Below are positions 1-5,770 of a DNA stretch of 7,900 nt, one piece after another. Source of the DNA: Anaerolineales bacterium (lineage in GTDB: Bacteria > Chloroflexota > Anaerolineae > Promineifilales > Promineifilaceae). Every line of letters begins with the position of its first letter. The stretch's first letter is position 1. The notes beneath the pieces were generated by a model. That model saw only the letters and a list, made by a program, of their open reading frames with translations, did no database searches and was not told the origin of the DNA. The position numbers and the translations under genes are program-made. The stretch is from positions 1 to 7,900 of the forward strand of contig JAGQGA010000236.1 in NCBI GenBank assembly GCA_020432595.1, given 5' to 3'.

Positions 1-123
1 CAACAGTTAATGAACGCTTATCTGGTCGCCTTTTTTGACCAAACGCTCAAAGGCCAACCCTCTGACCTGCTTAATCGTTCCGATTCGCCTTATCCAGAGG
101 TAGATTTTGCAAAAAACAAGTGA
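1..123 (+). CDS. C-terminal end of a plus-strand gene, possibly an alpha/beta hydrolase (partial)
   Basis: Frame 1 is open from the first base and ends at TGA 121-123, giving 40 residues. They start QQLMNAYLVAFFDQTLKG and end with PYPEVDFAKNK. The YLVAFFDxxLKG stretch followed by a short acidic, proline-containing tail resembles the last helix and tail of dienelactone-hydrolase or PAF-acetylhydrolase-like alpha/beta hydrolases, but no catalytic residue lies in the window, so the product is a guess. The codons use G/C-rich third positions like the neighbouring genes. The gene converges on the YbaK-like gene with only 38 bases between the two stop codons, and that gap holds a small inverted repeat. 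The coding call is fairly safe; the family call is weak. Confidence 0.6.
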   Translation, partial: QQLMNAYLVAFFDQTLKGQPSDLLNRSDSPYPEVDFAKNK

Positions 124-162
124 TTGGAGATTGGAGATTAAAGTTCAATTATTTCCAATCTC
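121..162. repeat. GATTGGAGATT-type repeat with a 9-bp inverted repeat between convergent genes
   Basis: The gap between two convergent stop codons contains a doubled GATTGGAGATT. GAGATTGGA at 127-135 pairs perfectly with TCCAATCTC at 154-162, leaving an 18-base loop. The right arm reaches the stop codon of the YbaK-like gene. Related copies occur at about 689-709 and 1062-1084. It could act as a weak two-way terminator, but there is no clean U-tract, so that role is inferred. Confidence 0.5.
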
Positions 163-635
163 TATTCAACCAAAACGGCCGTTTTCTCCCCCACCACTCG
201 CCGCAATTCCGCCAATGACAGCCGCAGTAGCGCATCCAGGTCGCCGCCGCCGCCGTAAATGTCTCCCATTAGGGTTAGCACTTCGTCTTCTAGCACCGTT
301 GTTAATGGCTGCATATGGCCGAAGGGGGGAACGGAGCCAGGGATGTAGCCAGTAACGGCCGTTACCTTTTCCCCCAACGCCACCCGCACCCGCCGCCGCG
401 CCAGCCCCAAATAATCGGCCAGCAGCTTGCTGCTAATTTTTGCCAGTCCACTGGCAACCACCAGCACTGGCTCCCCATCCGCCATAAACAGCACTGACTT
501 GATGATTTGCGCTGGAGCCACCCTTAGTGCCGCCGCTGCATCCAGTACCGTTGGCGTAGGCACGCCTGGCCACACCAGCGTCGCCGCAATCATTTCCGCT
601 GCAATAAACCGTTCTAAATCGTTTGACGTTAACAT
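162..635 (-). CDS. YbaK/EbsC-family aminoacyl-tRNA deacylase
   Basis: A 157-residue single-domain protein of the YbaK/ProX/EbsC family. Members hydrolyse mischarged aminoacyl-tRNA in the cytoplasm, for example Cys-tRNAPro or Ala-tRNAPro. Visible family marks are IIKSVLF near residues 44-50, where K46 fits the conserved lysine of the pocket; the loop GYIPGSVPPFGH at 96-107, matching the family's G-x-x-P-G-x-x-x-P motif; and DIYGGGGD at 125-132, matching the late glycine-rich strand-turn. The length is normal for a free-standing editing domain. The substrate amino acid cannot be read from the sequence. The ATG at 633-635 is chosen because the domain starts soon after it; there is no Shine-Dalgarno, but a -10-like box lies 6 bases upstream. 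Two AACGGCCGTT palindromes (174, 354) lie inside, both read as TAV, one of them four residues before the end. Confidence 0.85.
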   Translation of the reverse strand: MLTSNDLERFIAAEMIAATLVWPGVPTPTVLDAAAALRVAPAQIIKSVLFMADGEPVLVVASGLAKISSKLLADYLGLARRRVRVALGEKVTAVTGYIPGSVPPFGHMQPLTTVLEDEVLTLMGDIYGGGGDLDALLRLSLAELRRVVGEKTAVLVE

Positions 636-640
636 ACGGG

Positions 641-647
641 TATAATA
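641..647. promoter_or_regulatory. Overlapping divergent -10 boxes; possible leaderless start for the YbaK-like gene
   Basis: On the minus strand TATTAT (647 down to 642) ends exactly six bases before the A of the ATG at 635. That would put transcription start on the start codon itself and explain the missing ribosome binding site. On the plus strand the same bases read TATAAT (641-646), a perfect -10 that could serve the membrane-protein gene at 754 with a leader of about 100 bases. No good -35 is seen at normal spacing for either; TTGACG at 623-628 is only 12 bases from the plus-strand -10. Confidence 0.45.
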
Positions 648-688
648 GCAAAATCATGGCAAATGGGCTGATAGGAACAAGGACAATA

Positions 689-709
689 GAGATTGGGGAT
701 TGGAGATTC
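689..709 (+). repeat. GATTGGAGATT-type repeat in the leader of the membrane-protein gene
   Basis: GAGATTGGGGATTGGAGATT repeats the motif seen at 121-140. It lies between the putative promoter at 641 and the start codon at 754, so it would be part of the transcribed leader. Another related stretch, GGAGATTAAAAGATTGG, lies just downstream of the gene's stop (about 1065-1081), so copies flank this gene on both sides. Confidence 0.45.
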
Positions 710-741
710 GCTCAATCGCCAAATTCTCATTCCTAAGGGTT

Positions 742-745
742 GAGG
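742..745 (+). promoter_or_regulatory. Ribosome binding site GAGG that fixes the start at 754
   Basis: GAGG lies eight bases before ATG 754. An in-frame TTG at 700 opens the frame earlier, but its extra 18 residues come from the intergenic GATTGGAGATT repeat and it has no Shine-Dalgarno. ATG 754 is therefore preferred. This is the only clear Shine-Dalgarno seen in the window. Confidence 0.6.
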
Positions 746-753
746 CGAATAGG

Positions 754-1047
754 ATGTTACATAAACGGCCGTTAGGCTGGAGCAGTATTGCATTAGGGTT
801 TTTGGCGTTGCTGTTATCCGGTGGGGTGCTGCTGGTGCAGCGGTGGGGTGGGCTGGCGCAATACGCCATTCCCTTTTTTGTTGTTGCCACCCTCCCCTTT
901 TTTCTGGCCTTGCTTGGCTTCATCATGGGCAGCACCGCCCTTTTTGCCCGCGAGCCAGGGCGATTAACGGCCGTTTCCGGTCTCACCCTCTCCCTTCTCA
1001 CCCTCTGCTTTACCCTCTACACCCTCAGCCTTATTTTGCCAAAATAG
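754..1047 (+). CDS. Small three-helix membrane protein of unknown function
   Basis: From ATG 754 the protein has 97 residues and is almost all membrane. Hydrophobic segments lie at about residues 10-28, 38-61 and 71-95, separated by short loops (QRWGGLAQ; FAREPGR). The N-terminus carries H-K-R before helix 1, which suggests an inside N-terminus by the positive-inside rule. I do not recognise a family; the pattern resembles small DUF4190-like proteins, but that is not supported by a motif. The gene stands alone, divergent from the YbaK-like gene and convergent with the WD40 gene. Two palindromes lie inside it: 764, giving KRP at residues 4-6, and 966, giving TAV in the start of helix 3. Coding is likely because the helices are cleanly spaced and a Shine-Dalgarno precedes the ATG. 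Confidence 0.7.
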   Translation: MLHKRPLGWSSIALGFLALLLSGGVLLVQRWGGLAQYAIPFFVVATLPFFLALLGFIMGSTALFAREPGRLTAVSGLTLSLLTLCFTLYTLSLILPK

Positions 1048-1170
1048 TAGAGGGTGTGGGGAGTGGAGATTAAAAGATTGGAAGACTATACTGAACACGG
1101 TCATAGATTGATATTTTGCAGAAGAGATTAGTACTTAGCGATGAAATTCTTGTACGTAAAATGAGGAGCG

Positions 1171-1273
1171 ACACAGAGTTACACGGAGATAGGAGAGAGT
1201 TTCACAGAGAAAGCGAGATCAAACCTCATTTATCCTCTGTGCCTCTCTGTGTCTTCTCTGTGAGCCTCTGTGT
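1171..1273. repeat. Inverted array of CACAGAG units in the 1048-1313 gap
   Basis: The 266-base gap between two convergent genes holds no gene I can support. It holds two mirrored arms. The left arm has CACAGAG-like units starting at 1172, 1182, 1193 and 1203. The right arm has the complement CTCTGTG at 1235, 1245, 1256 and 1266. Spacing is 10, 11, 10 in both arms. The arms can pair imperfectly around a spacer of about 25 bases. Similar CACAGAG/CTCTGTG arrays are common in intergenic DNA of several bacterial phyla. The site lies where a two-way terminator would be expected. The 1085-1165 stretch before it is AT-rich with nothing recognised. Confidence 0.7.
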
Positions 1274-1313
1274 AACGTTTTTGGTTCTGGCTTGTCCAGG
1301 TTATGAGAGTCTC

Positions 1314-2345
1314 TCATTTCCCCCACCCCCGCACCGTCCCATCATTCGAGCCGGAGATAAAAAAGGTACCGTCGGGGGCGAACTGAACGGCCGTTACCGC
1401 TGTTTTATGCCCCGTCAATTGTGCCAACTGCTGCCCTGTCGCCACATCCCACAGCCGCAGCGATGCATCCGCCGAACCAGAGAGCAACTGTTGGCCGTTG
1501 GGCGAGCGAGCCAGGGTGCGGACGGCTCCCGTGTGGCCGATGAGGGTTTGGGATAAACGGCCGTTTTGCCCATCCAGCAGCACAATCTCCCCATTTGCCA
1601 GCCCTGCCGCCACCCAATCTGGCCCCAGCAGCACGCTCTGGACGGCATTGTCTGGCTGTGTGGTTTCCCACAGCAGCGTGGGCGTAGCCAGCTCCCAAAG
1701 CTGCACCGTGCCATCATTTAGCCCCAAAACTACCCGCGACCCATCGGCGGCAAACGCAGCCTGGTTAAGGATGCGCCCGGCCTGCGGCAGCAGTTCCATC
1801 GCTTGTCCATCCGCCACCGACCAGCGCCACACTTCTCCATTCACCGTCGCCGAGAGGAGAGCCGCGCCGTCGGCGGTAAAAGCCACACTGTGGATGGTGC
1901 TGCCATGCCCTACCAGCGTTTGCACAACCATCCCCGTTGCCCAATCCTGCACCTCAATCGTGCGGCTTTCCCCGGCGGTGGCAAGCTGCGTGCCGTCGGG
2001 ACTAAAGGCCAGCCCCACAATTGCCCCGCTTGCCCCGCGCCAATGGGTCAACTCGCGTTGGTCGGCTGTTGTCCACAGCCGCACCGAGCCATCGGCAAAG
2101 CCAGCCGCCACCGTGCCGCCATCGGGCGAAAGTGCCATACTGCTAACCGGGCTGCTGTAATCGGCCAACGTTCGGATGGGTTCCCCGGTGCTGGCTTGCC
2201 AAAAGCCAGTGGTTCCGCTGGCGGTGCGGGCGGCGATGAGCGTGTTGCTGCTGGTGAATGCCAAATCAAGGATGCTGCCCTGGGCTAAATCTACGCTGCG
2301 TTTTTTTTTGAAAAACGGCCGTTTCCCCCCGCGTCCAGCTCCCAA
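1314..2345 (-). CDS. WD40 protein, second part (blades 7-14) after a frameshift
   Basis: This frame holds eight WD40 blades, visible as repeated cores such as LAFSPDGTQLATAG, GSVRLWTTADQ, GHTGAVRTLA and LRLWDVATGQQL. The last blade ends GTVRGWGK at the stop, a normal end for a propeller. The nominal first codon is a TTG at 2345, and the first 12 residues are an out-of-frame reading of the preceding gene's end. There is no Shine-Dalgarno, signal or natural start, so this is best read as the continuation of the upstream frame rather than a separate gene. Joined by a -1 shift at 2301-2309, the product is about 677 residues. Palindromes at 1386 and 1556 are read here as TAV and NGR. WD40 propellers are protein-binding platforms; the partner is unknown. 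Confidence 0.85.
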   Translation of the reverse strand: MGAGRGGKRPFFKKKRSVDLAQGSILDLAFTSSNTLIAARTASGTTGFWQASTGEPIRTLADYSSPVSSMALSPDGGTVAAGFADGSVRLWTTADQRELTHWRGASGAIVGLAFSPDGTQLATAGESRTIEVQDWATGMVVQTLVGHGSTIHSVAFTADGAALLSATVNGEVWRWSVADGQAMELLPQAGRILNQAAFAADGSRVVLGLNDGTVQLWELATPTLLWETTQPDNAVQSVLLGPDWVAAGLANGEIVLLDGQNGRLSQTLIGHTGAVRTLARSPNGQQLLSGSADASLRLWDVATGQQLAQLTGHKTAVTAVQFAPDGTFFISGSNDGTVRGWGK

Positions 2346-3346
2346 AATAGCACGACCCCATCATCCCCGCCAGCCGCCACCGTCTCGCCATCGTTGCTAA
2401 AAGTGACAGCCATTACTGCCGTCTTGTGGTCAGCCAAAATCCCCTTCAATTCACCGCTGGCAACATCCCAAACAAAGACAGCTTTGTCCGCTGCCCCAGA
2501 AGCCAGCCGCGTCCCGTCGGGGCTAAAAGCCAGTGCCAGCACTGGCTTGGTGTGCTGTTGCAGTTGCTGCGCCTCGCCACTTTCTAGCGACCACAGCCAA
2601 ATGTTGGAATCCTGCGAGGCGGCTGCCAAAAGCTGGCTATCGGGGGAGAAAAGCAGTTGGGTAACACGGTCTTGCGCGTCGTGAAGCAGCCACAGCTCTT
2701 CCCCGGTTTCTCTGTCCCACACCCGCACCGTTTTGTCGGAGGAGGCAGCGGCCAGCAAACGGCCGTTTGCCGCCACCGCCAACGCTTCAATTGTCCCCGT
2801 GTGGCCGCTAAAACTTTGTACCAGCTCCCCATCCGCCAGCCGCCACAGCCGCACCACCCCATCTGACGACCCCGTGGCGACCATTTCGCCATCGGGTGTA
2901 AACGCTACCTGCCATGTCAGCGACGGCATGTCCAGAACATGAAGCGTCTCCAGCGTGTCTGCGGCAAAAATTGTTACTCCCAAGGCCGAGCTAACGGCAA
3001 GTTTGTCCCCAGCCAAACTCAATGCCATGTCGCTGCTGGCTCCCGCTCCCCAAGCCCAGCCTGAGGGCGTGGGGGTGGGGGAAGGCATGGCGGTGGGTGG
3101 TGGGGTGTTGGGCGTGGGGGATGGGACGCTGGTGGGGAGAATGGTAGCAGTGGCGGCTGGCGTGTTGGTTGGGGTGACAGAAACGGCCGTTTCTATCACC
3201 TGCCCCGCCGCCAACGGCAGCAAATTTTGATCCCGCGTTAATTCGATGTAGACAAGCATGACGGCCATCAAAATTGCCAGCAGAATAAACAGTCCCCAGG
3301 TAAGGGGGCTGGTATCAGGATATTTTTTCTTGGGATCGTGTAACAT
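2291..3346 (-). CDS. Membrane-anchored WD40 protein, first part (blades 1-6)
   Basis: The 351 residues divide into a short N-terminus with KKK at 6-8, one membrane helix at about 15-34, a Pro/Thr-rich linker at about 56-96, and six WD40 blades from about 105 to 341. Clear blade marks are VVRLWRL, GHTGTIEALA, VRVWDRETGEEL, LAFSPDGTRLASG and VFVWDVASGEL. Lysines before the helix suggest a type II anchor with the propeller outside the cell. The reading ends in FSKKNAA and a stop just after a run of nine A, leaving six blades instead of the usual seven. The next frame adds eight, so the intact protein would have 14 blades, or two propellers. No Shine-Dalgarno precedes ATG 3346; a weak GATAAA lies 10 bases upstream. 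The gene is divergent from the ATP-grasp gene. Palindromes lie at 2314 (NGR), 2758 (NGR) and 3182 (TAV). Confidence 0.85.
   Translation of the reverse strand: MLHDPKKKYPDTSPLTWGLFILLAILMAVMLVYIELTRDQNLLPLAAGQVIETAVSVTPTNTPAATATILPTSVPSPTPNTPPPTAMPSPTPTPSGWAWGAGASSDMALSLAGDKLAVSSALGVTIFAADTLETLHVLDMPSLTWQVAFTPDGEMVATGSSDGVVRLWRLADGELVQSFSGHTGTIEALAVAANGRLLAAASSDKTVRVWDRETGEELWLLHDAQDRVTQLLFSPDSQLLAAASQDSNIWLWSLESGEAQQLQQHTKPVLALAFSPDGTRLASGAADKAVFVWDVASGELKGILADHKTAVMAVTFSNDGETVAAGGDDGVVLFWELDAGGNGRFSKKNAA
2301..2309 (-). other. A9 run and A AAA AAC slippery heptamer where the WD40 frame breaks
   Basis: On the coding strand, frame one reads TCA AAA AAA AAC GCA and stops six bases later at TAG. 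Slipping back one base on A AAA AAC gives TCA AAA AAA AAA CGC AGC and enters the eight-blade frame. One extra A (A10) would do the same. The sequence alone cannot separate a sequencing error, a real mutation, transcriptional slippage and programmed -1 frameshifting. The palindrome at 2314-2323 lies four bases upstream of the run on the coding strand. Confidence 0.8.
3095..3125 (+). other. G-quadruplex-like G-runs in the WD40 linker region
   Basis: The plus strand has successive G-runs at 3095-3097, 3102-3105, 3110-3112, 3116-3120 and 3123-3125, with loops of four, four, three and two bases. More G-runs lie on either side (3064-3130). The plus strand is the template strand of the WD40 gene. 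The runs exist because the Pro/Thr linker uses CCC-rich codons, so a separate function is not needed to explain them. Confidence 0.4.
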
Positions 3347-3417
3347 ATGGGCCGGTTTTATCCAAAATGAATCTTTACAACAGACTATGCCTTGCTGCTT
3401 TCATCTTAGCTTATGAT

Positions 3418-3426
3418 TGTTATAAT
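3418..3426 (+). promoter_or_regulatory. Extended -10 promoter upstream of the ATP-grasp gene
   Basis: TGTTATAAT is a perfect extended -10 (TG, one base, TATAAT) in the AT-rich divergent gap between the WD40 and ATP-grasp genes. Transcription would start near 3433, giving a leader of about 80 bases. No strong -35 is present, as is usual for extended -10 promoters. The leader has a modest imperfect hairpin (GACGATGGACA around 3464-3474 with TGTCCGTC around 3498-3505), but no riboswitch is recognised. Confidence 0.5.
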
Positions 3427-3515
3427 GACTGTGACTTTTGCGTGAGATTTAGTGAAAAATAACCGACGATGGACAGTAGCTTGGTTCCGTCGTTGTTTGT
3501 CCGTCACAACTATTT

Positions 3516-4787
3516 ATGACCCTATTAAACCAACAAAACGGCCGTATTCTCCTCATCACCACCCCCCACACTTACCGCACCGAAGCGTTCACCGCTGCCG
3601 CCAACCGGCTGGGGATTGACATTGAGCAGGCCATTGACCTGCCGCCAGAGCTAACCGCCGATTGGCAGGTGCCATTGGGGGTGGATTTTCGGAATTTGGC
3701 GGGGGCGACGGATGTGATTGTGGATTATGCGCGAAAACGGCCGTTTTCTGCCATTCTTGCCGTAGACGACAGCGGCACGCTGCTGGCCGCCCGCGCCAGT
3801 GCCGCCCTGCACTTGCCCCACAATGACCCTGACTCCGCCCTGGCCGCCCGCGACAAGCACAAAATGCGCCAAATGCTCAGCGGCGCGGGCATCAACGCCC
3901 CTCGCTTCCAGCTTTTCCACACCAGCGACGACCCCCACGCCATCGCTGCCCAGGTCGGCTACCCCTGTGTCGTGAAACCGACCACCCTCTCTGGCAGTCG
4001 CGGCGTGATTCGCGCCAACAACCCCGCCGAACTGGTGTCGGCGGTGCAGCGTTTGGCGTGGCTCATTGCCCCGGCTGGCGCACCGGCGCAGCCGTTTTTG
4101 GTGGAGGCATACATTCCAGGGATTGAGGTGGCGTTGGAGGGGATGCTGGATAACGGCCGTTTAACCATCCTCGCTCTCTTTGACAAACCCGACCCCCTCG
4201 AAGGCCCCTTTTTCGAGGAAACCATCTACGTTACCCCGTCTCGCCTGCCCGAAGCCACCCAGCACGCCATTGCCGACTGCACCGACAAAGCTGCACGCGC
4301 CCTCGGCCTCCGCACCGGCCCCATCCACGCTGAACTGCGCCTCAACGACGCTGGCCCCTGGCTGGTGGAAATCGCCGGCCGTTCCATCGGTGGCCTTTGC
4401 TCCCGCGTGCTGCAATTTGGCATCAGCGCTGCCCAGGATAACGCCACCTTGGAAGAGTTGATTTTGCGTCAGGCGGCTGGTTTGGGCGTGCCGAACCCCA
4501 AGCGCGTTGGGCAAGCGGGCGGCGTGATGATGATCCCCATTCCCAAGGCCGGGCTGCTGCGTCGTGTGGACGGCCTGGCCGCTGCTGAAGCTGTTCCACT
4601 CATCGAATCTGTCGAAATCACGGCCAAGCTCAACTACCCACTGGTGCCGCTGCCCGAAGGGGAAAGCTACCTCGGCTTCATCTTTGCTCGTGGTGAGACC
4701 CCCGCCGCCGTCGAAGCCGCCTTGCGCCAAGCCCATCAGCAGCTTCATTTTGCCATCGAACCGCAGATTACCCTGCGGATGGCATGA
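3516..4787 (+). CDS. ATP-grasp carboxylate-amine ligase family protein
   Basis: A 423-residue ATP-grasp enzyme. Such enzymes join a carboxylate to an amine or similar nucleophile through an acyl-phosphate, using ATP and magnesium. The pre-ATP-grasp domain starts with ILLITTPHTYRTEAF (11-25). ARDKHKMRQML at 111-121 is the usual helix before the grasp fold; VVKPTTLSGSRGV at 152-164 holds the ATP lysine K154 and the flexible glycine loop; FLVEAYIPGIEVALEG at 194-209 and HAELRL (E273) with WLVEIAGRSIGG (E285, R289) supply nucleotide and metal ligands. The Asn of the classical E-x-N metal motif is Ala287, as in some amino-acid-ligase relatives. The tail (about 335-420) looks like an L-amino-acid-ligase C-terminal domain. 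The substrate is unknown and no pathway neighbour gives a hint. The start has no Shine-Dalgarno. Palindromes lie at 3736 and 4152, with a variant at 3537. Confidence 0.85.
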   Translation: MTLLNQQNGRILLITTPHTYRTEAFTAAANRLGIDIEQAIDLPPELTADWQVPLGVDFRNLAGATDVIVDYARKRPFSAILAVDDSGTLLAARASAALHLPHNDPDSALAARDKHKMRQMLSGAGINAPRFQLFHTSDDPHAIAAQVGYPCVVKPTTLSGSRGVIRANNPAELVSAVQRLAWLIAPAGAPAQPFLVEAYIPGIEVALEGMLDNGRLTILALFDKPDPLEGPFFEETIYVTPSRLPEATQHAIADCTDKAARALGLRTGPIHAELRLNDAGPWLVEIAGRSIGGLCSRVLQFGISAAQDNATLEELILRQAAGLGVPNPKRVGQAGGVMMIPIPKAGLLRRVDGLAAAEAVPLIESVEITAKLNYPLVPLPEGESYLGFIFARGETPAAVEAALRQAHQQLHFAIEPQITLRMA

Positions 4788-4854
4788 AAGATTGAATGGG
4801 GAAACGCAAGATTTTGTGGCTCTATATTCGACCCCCAAAAGCTGCAAAAAACGA

Positions 4855-5700
4855 TCAGTCAACCCTTGGCTCAATCAAAATGACGACCGGTAGTGGGGTA
4901 AAGGCAGGGATATGAACGGCCGTTTCCCCCATCAACAAAAACCCCGTAGACGTTCCCCCATCTAAATTGAGCGCGATGTCAAGCTCAAGGTCAGATTCAA
5001 GTAAATATTGGCTAAGCTGGTGGAGGGTAAAATGTCCCCAGGGAGCCACGATGAAAAGAAAACGGCCGTTTTTGTCCACCCCCACCACCGTCCGCCGATT
5101 GGGTTGGCCGTCCTCGTCGGCATAACCCAACGTGCCGCCCGGCTGCACCAGCAGCGGAAACGATTGCAGAGCGTCAAGCAGCGGTTCGGTGGGGTCAAAC
5201 GGCCGTTCTGCTAACCCACGCACCTCCGCCCCCGCCTCCGTCACCACCAGCATCCCCCCAAACCCCTCATAGCTGATGCCACTCGCCACCCCATCCACCA
5301 CTGTCAGCCCCGTCGCCTGCCACGCCTCGGTAAAAAAGCCCCCATTCACCACCAGCAAAGCCCCCGTTTCTGCCTGCCACTCCGCCAACGCCAGCGGCGT
5401 ACCCGGCCGGTACCCCACGCGAAAACGAAACGCCGCTGGCTCCAGCCGCAGCAGATAAAGCTGCTCCACCTGCTGCCCATCGTCGCCAAACAAATCAATG
5501 GTTCGTTGTTCCAATCCCGGTTGAAGGGGCTGCCAGCTAGAAACGGCCGTTTCTTCCCCCGAAACACTTGTCACCGTCGGCACCAATGTCGGTGTGGGCA
5601 GTAGCGTTGGCACCGCCGCCGGAATCATGGGGGTTGGTAACGGCCGTTCTTCCCCACACCCCACCAGCAGCCACAAAAGGAGGAAGAAGGTGTTTTTCAT
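4855..5700 (-). CDS. Lipoprotein with phosphodiester glycosidase (NAGPA/DUF2233) domain
   Basis: The 281 residues begin with a lipoprotein signal: MKNTFFLLLWLLVGC, with lipobox LVGC and the lipidated cysteine at 15. A Pro/Thr-rich spacer at about 20-45 is followed by a domain matching the NAGPA/DUF2233 family: VNGGFF at 118-123, NRRTVVGVD at 201-209, and LNLDGGTSTGF at 245-255. NGGFF and DGGxS/T are the hallmark motifs of the phosphodiester glycosidase fold named after the enzyme that uncovers mannose-6-phosphate. In bacteria the substrate is usually unknown and may be a cell-surface or exopolysaccharide phosphodiester. It acts outside the membrane. The gene converges on the ATP-grasp gene with 67 bases between stops and no strong terminator. 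Its start codon directly abuts the CAGTAAC repeat and has no Shine-Dalgarno. Palindromes lie at 4915, 5061, 5198, 5542 and 5639, the densest set in any gene here. Confidence 0.85.
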   Translation of the reverse strand: MKNTFFLLLWLLVGCGEERPLPTPMIPAAVPTLLPTPTLVPTVTSVSGEETAVSSWQPLQPGLEQRTIDLFGDDGQQVEQLYLLRLEPAAFRFRVGYRPGTPLALAEWQAETGALLVVNGGFFTEAWQATGLTVVDGVASGISYEGFGGMLVVTEAGAEVRGLAERPFDPTEPLLDALQSFPLLVQPGGTLGYADEDGQPNRRTVVGVDKNGRFLFIVAPWGHFTLHQLSQYLLESDLELDIALNLDGGTSTGFLLMGETAVHIPAFTPLPVVILIEPRVD

Positions 5701-5702
5701 AA

Positions 5703-5770
5703 CCAGTGAGCAGTTATCAGTAACCAGTAACCAGTAACCAGTTGACTGATTACCGATTACTGATTACTGG
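5703..5770. repeat. Inverted 7-bp array (CAGTAAC / GATTACTG) between two minus-strand genes
   Basis: CAGT recurs every seven bases at 5704, 5711, 5718, 5725, 5732 and 5739. The mirrored arm has ACTG or ACCG every seven bases at 5745, 5752, 5759 and 5766. The arms can fold back on each other with G-U pairs allowed. The right arm runs into the upstream gene: its last three codons (S-N-Q) and its TAA are repeat sequence. The left arm ends two bases from the next gene's start codon. The element therefore fills the whole intergenic gap and may terminate or process the transcript. Confidence 0.75.

Noticed and set aside
654..1001. Minus-strand frame opposite the small membrane protein.
   Set aside because: It is basic and of low complexity with no domain. 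The plus-strand frame has well-spaced helices and a ribosome binding site.
1116..1556. Open plus-strand frame starting in the 1048-1313 gap.
   Set aside because: It runs through the CACAGAG inverted array and then antisense into the WD40 gene, with no Shine-Dalgarno and no domain.
1498..2160. Open plus-strand frame of 220 codons opposite the WD40 region.
   Set aside because: It is Ser/Pro/Ala-rich with no family feature and mirrors repetitive WD40 codons on the other strand.
3433..3515. Possible riboswitch or attenuator in the ATP-grasp leader.
   Set aside because: Only a weak imperfect hairpin is visible and no known aptamer consensus or terminator is recognised.
4788..4854. Terminator between the convergent ATP-grasp and lipoprotein genes.
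   Set aside because: Only a weak GGGG/CCCC pairing could be found; there is no stable stem followed by a U-tract.
4161..4874. Long open minus-strand frame of 237 codons opposite the ATP-grasp gene.
   Set aside because: It is antisense to a gene with clear ATP-grasp motifs, lacks any recognisable domain, and is open because of the high GC of the real gene.
5703..5770. Possible CRISPR-like array.
   Set aside because: The units are only 7 bases with no unique spacers, and the two halves are inverted.
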